From contig JACQPS010000046.1 of NCBI GenBank assembly GCA_016207445.1, forward strand, positions 1-9,285: 9,285 bases of DNA, given 5' to 3'. Below are positions 7,572-9,285 of the stretch, one piece after another. The notes beneath the pieces were generated by a model. It made no database searches and was not told the origin of the DNA. It worked only from the letters and a program-made list of their open reading frames with translations. Numbering within the stretch: position 1 is the stretch's first letter; each line of letters begins with the position of its first letter. The translations under genes were made by a program, and so were the position numbers. This DNA is from Gemmatimonadota bacterium. Its GTDB lineage: Bacteria; Gemmatimonadota; Gemmatimonadetes; Longimicrobiales; RSA9.

Positions 7572-7754
7572 TGCGGTGCTTGTTCGCCCTGCTCGGGGTG
7601 GTTATCACGCTGTCCACTGTACGGCGACTTACCGCCTGAGTTGGCGGCTCGGCCGCGGCGTTTTTTTTGGCGCGTGGCGGCCGTCGTCGCGGCGGCGGCG
7701 CTCGCGCTGGCCGGGGCGCTTGCGCTCATCCTGCGCCGCTAGACCGCCCGCGTG
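7572..7754 (+). pseudogene. scar: TauE gene end fused to kinase gene end
   Basis: From 7583 to 7647 the sequence matches the end of the TauE gene (4311-4378), reading LFALLGVVITLSTVRRLTA and a TGA. From 7644 to 7754 it matches the kinase 3' end (5325-5432), reading FWRVAAVVAAAALALAGALA, then LILRR and TAG at 7740-7742. Both halves are about 91% identical to their counterparts. The junction falls on GCGGCTCG, nearly the same as GCGGGTCG just after TauE (4375-4382) and GCGGCTCG in the kinase (5325-5332). About 950 bp holding the start and catalytic domain of a kinase gene is therefore absent. Weaker TauE-like similarity may reach back to about 7530, with a 1-base shift near 7581. A frame from 7476 to 7742 reads through the kinase tail, but its first part has no homology and I do not call it a gene. 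Confidence 0.88.
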
Positions 7755-7766
7755 GAGCGTCACGCG

Positions 7767-7782
7767 GCCGGAACATTCCGGC
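7767..7782 (+). promoter_or_regulatory. perfect dyad GCCGGAA-CA-TTCCGGC
   Basis: Two 7-bp arms flank a 2-bp centre, about 92 nt before the DsrE start and 25 nt after the kinase-tail stop in the scar. It could be a repressor operator for the DsrE-patatin pair. It could also be a terminator-like hairpin (6-bp stem, 4-base loop), since a pyrimidine-rich stretch (TTCGCTTTCGCTTTCTCTCTT) follows. The sequence alone does not decide. Confidence 0.4.
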
Positions 7783-7865
7783 TTCGCTTTCGCTTTCTCT
7801 CTTGGACGGGCCGGGCCGACGGCAGGTGGCTTGGCGTGGTTGTTTCTCACGGAAGGAGCAACATC

Positions 7866-8219
7866 ATGGCGAGGTTTGCGATCGTGACGCAGCCCCAGAA
7901 AGCCGACATGGGGCGCGCGGTTCATAGCCTGCTGTATGCCCGTCAGCTCAAGGACGGCGGGCACGACGTCAAAGTGTTCTACGACGGTGAAGGGACGACG
8001 TGGATCCCGAGGTTCGAGGACCCCGCGTTCAAGTACCACGACCTGTACCGCGGGGTGCTCGACGAGGGTCTCATCGGTGGCGCCTGCGAGTACTGCGCCG
8101 GCGCCTTCGGGGCCAAAGCGGCGATCGAGACAACGGCCGTGCCTCTGGTGTCCGACTGCAACGGGCATCCCGACCTGGCCAAGATGGTCGCCGAGGGAAG
8201 GACCATCATCACCGTGTGA
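7866..8219 (+). CDS. DsrE-family sulfur-relay/redox protein
   Basis: The 117-residue protein has a strong ribosome binding site (GGAAGGAG, 7851-7858, 7-nt spacer). The fold pattern fits DsrE/DsrF-like proteins: strand FAIVTQPQ, a helix with AVHSLLYARQLKDGGHDV, strand KVFYDGEGT, then a central GGACEYCAGAFGAK and a last helix and strand. DsrE-type proteins carry persulfides or act as small thiol proteins. Here Cys74 and Cys77 (CEYC) sit where family members carry a conserved cysteine, with Cys98 later on. No other dsr or tus genes are present, so a role in dissimilatory sulfur oxidation is not supported. Its stop TGA (8217-8219) overlaps the GTG start of the following lipase gene, implying coupled translation. 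Confidence 0.88.
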   Translation: MARFAIVTQPQKADMGRAVHSLLYARQLKDGGHDVKVFYDGEGTTWIPRFEDPAFKYHDLYRGVLDEGLIGGACEYCAGAFGAKAAIETTAVPLVSDCNGHPDLAKMVAEGRTIITV

Positions 8220-9285
8220 CCGACGCCTTTGAGGGCTCGGGCGGCGCCGATTTGGCGCTCGTCCTCTCGGGCGGCGGCGCTCGCGCCGCCTATCAGGTCG
8301 GCGTGCTGGCCGCCATCGCCGAGCGCGTCCCCGACGTGGAGTTCCCCATTCTGACGGGCGTCTCCGCGGGGGCGATCAACACGATCTATCTGGCCGCACA
8401 CCGGGGATCGTTCGCCACCGCGATCCGGGCGCTCGTGAAGGAATGGGGCCGCCTGACCGCGGACCGGGTCTACTGCGTTCGACCGGTGAACCTCGTGCGC
8501 TCGCTCCTCAAATGGTCGGTCCAGACCTGGCTCGGCCGCCGCTCCGCGCCGGCGACGCTCCGCGGCCTGATGGACATGCAGCCGCTGGCCCGGTTCCTGG
8601 CCGGCTGCGTGGACCTCACCGGCATCGAGGACAACCTGGCATCGCGCCGGCTGCGCGCGGTCGCGCTGAGCGCGACGTCGCTCACCGCTGACCGGACAGT
8701 CACCTTCGTCCACGGCGCTCCGGACGTGCCGACGTGGGAGCGTGCGCAGCGGGTAGCGGTGCGGGCTCGCCTCACGCTCGATCATGTGCTGGCCTCGGCG
8801 GCCATCCCGATTCTCTTTCCCGCGGTCCGCCTCGACGGCGAGTTCTTCGGGGACGGGAGCGTGCGCCAGACCGCTCCGCTGGCTCCCGCAATCCACCTGG
8901 GCGCGCAACGCGTCCTGGCCATCGGGATCGCGGCGCGCCGCGGCTCGGCACTCCCCGCCCGTGCCTCGACCGAGTATCCGACCGCGGCGGAAGTGATGGG
9001 CCTGCTCCTCCATTCGATCTTCCTGGACGCGCTGGAAGCCGATGCGGAGCGGATCGAGCGGGTCAACCGCCTGCTAGCGGCGCTGCCCGCGGGCGCGCCC
9101 GCGCCGGACGGCCTCCGGCCGGTCGAGCTATTGCTGGTGCGCCCATCCAGGGACCTCGCCGCGCTTGCGGCAGGGCACAGCTCGCGGCTCCCGACGACGA
9201 TGCGGTGGGTCTACGGGGGGATCGGCGGGCAGCGCGAGGGCGCGCTGGACTTCCTCAGCTACCTGCTGTTCGATCCCGCGTACAC
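8216..9285 (+). CDS. patatin-like phospholipase, cut by window end
   Basis: The frame is open from GTG 8216 to the end of the window (356 codons and counting). The patatin motifs are complete: oxyanion loop SGGGARAAY at about 18-26, nucleophile elbow GVSAG at 48-52 (Ser50), and catalytic Asp213 in GDGS. The final visible residues, DFLSYLLFDPAY, resemble the C-terminal region of ~400-residue bacterial patatins, so little is missing. The GTG is chosen because it overlaps the DsrE stop as GTGA, and the oxyanion loop begins about 18 residues later. No ATG fits. There is no signal peptide, so it is likely a cytoplasmic or peripheral acylhydrolase acting on membrane lipids or storage esters. It is clearly distinct from the patatin at 2992-3810, sharing little beyond the motifs. 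Confidence 0.92.
   Translation, partial: MTDAFEGSGGADLALVLSGGGARAAYQVGVLAAIAERVPDVEFPILTGVSAGAINTIYLAAHRGSFATAIRALVKEWGRLTADRVYCVRPVNLVRSLLKWSVQTWLGRRSAPATLRGLMDMQPLARFLAGCVDLTGIEDNLASRRLRAVALSATSLTADRTVTFVHGAPDVPTWERAQRVAVRARLTLDHVLASAAIPILFPAVRLDGEFFGDGSVRQTAPLAPAIHLGAQRVLAIGIAARRGSALPARASTEYPTAAEVMGLLLHSIFLDALEADAERIERVNRLLAALPAGAPAPDGLRPVELLLVRPSRDLAALAAGHSSRLPTTMRWVYGGIGGQREGALDFLSYLLFDPAY

Noticed and set aside
7476..7742. 88-codon plus-strand frame ending in the kinase transmembrane helix
   Set aside because: Its first half reads the TauE remnant in the wrong frame and the promoter region of the opposite gene. It is explained by the deletion scar.
7979..9013. 344-codon minus-strand open frame opposite the second patatin
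   Set aside because: The plus strand carries a clear patatin with all catalytic motifs. The minus-strand product is low-complexity and Arg/Gly-rich.

Overview
This is a GC-rich stretch of bacterial chromosome or metagenome contig with no rRNA or tRNA gene, no transposase, no integrase and no CRISPR array. The Ser/Thr kinase (HRDIKPEN, YYVMPYIEGE, GTPGYMSPEQ signatures) resembles the large kinase families of Gemmatimonadota and Acidobacteriota. That is only a hint about the phylum; the window does not settle it.

Left part (1-3810), all on the plus strand and mostly intact. It holds the 3' end of a DUF302 gene, a multi-pass membrane protein of no recognised family, a possible 19-codon mini-ORF, and a mercuric reductase (merA) with an N-terminal metal-binding domain, a redox-active Cys pair and the C-terminal Cys-Cys. 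The first three plus-strand genes are packed tightly (10-nt gap, then overlaps), so they look like one transcription unit built around Hg(II) reduction. No merR, merT or merP is visible. A patatin-like lipase gene follows 130 bp after merA.

Middle part (3826-7754), largely a gene graveyard. A TauE/SafE permease gene has its front and back joined in different reading frames. Next comes an apparently intact but short membrane-anchored kinase. A 14-codon stump of a flavin disulfide reductase runs straight into a lower-GC SAM methyltransferase gene. After that lies the catalytically empty 3' half of an AhpD/carboxymuconolactone decarboxylase-type gene behind an out-of-frame signal peptide. One intact thioredoxin-like gene sits on the minus strand with its own terminator. 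The part ends in a scar in which the end of a TauE gene is fused to the end of a kinase gene. This scar is a second, about 91% identical copy of the TauE-kinase locus from which about 950 bp has been lost.

Right part (7866-9285), intact and on the plus strand. A DsrE-family gene with a strong ribosome binding site overlaps by 4 bp (GTGA) a second patatin-like lipase gene that runs off the window. This looks like a translationally coupled pair.

Functional reading: mercury and thiol/sulfur redox chemistry recurs (MerA, DsrE, thioredoxin-like protein, TauE, reductase stump, AhpD fragment), together with two patatin-like lipases. No known multi-gene system is complete here. The most informative new observation is the decayed duplicate of the TauE-kinase locus. 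The most testable functional leads are the DsrE-patatin coupling and a Cys-x-x-Cys in the kinase activation loop.
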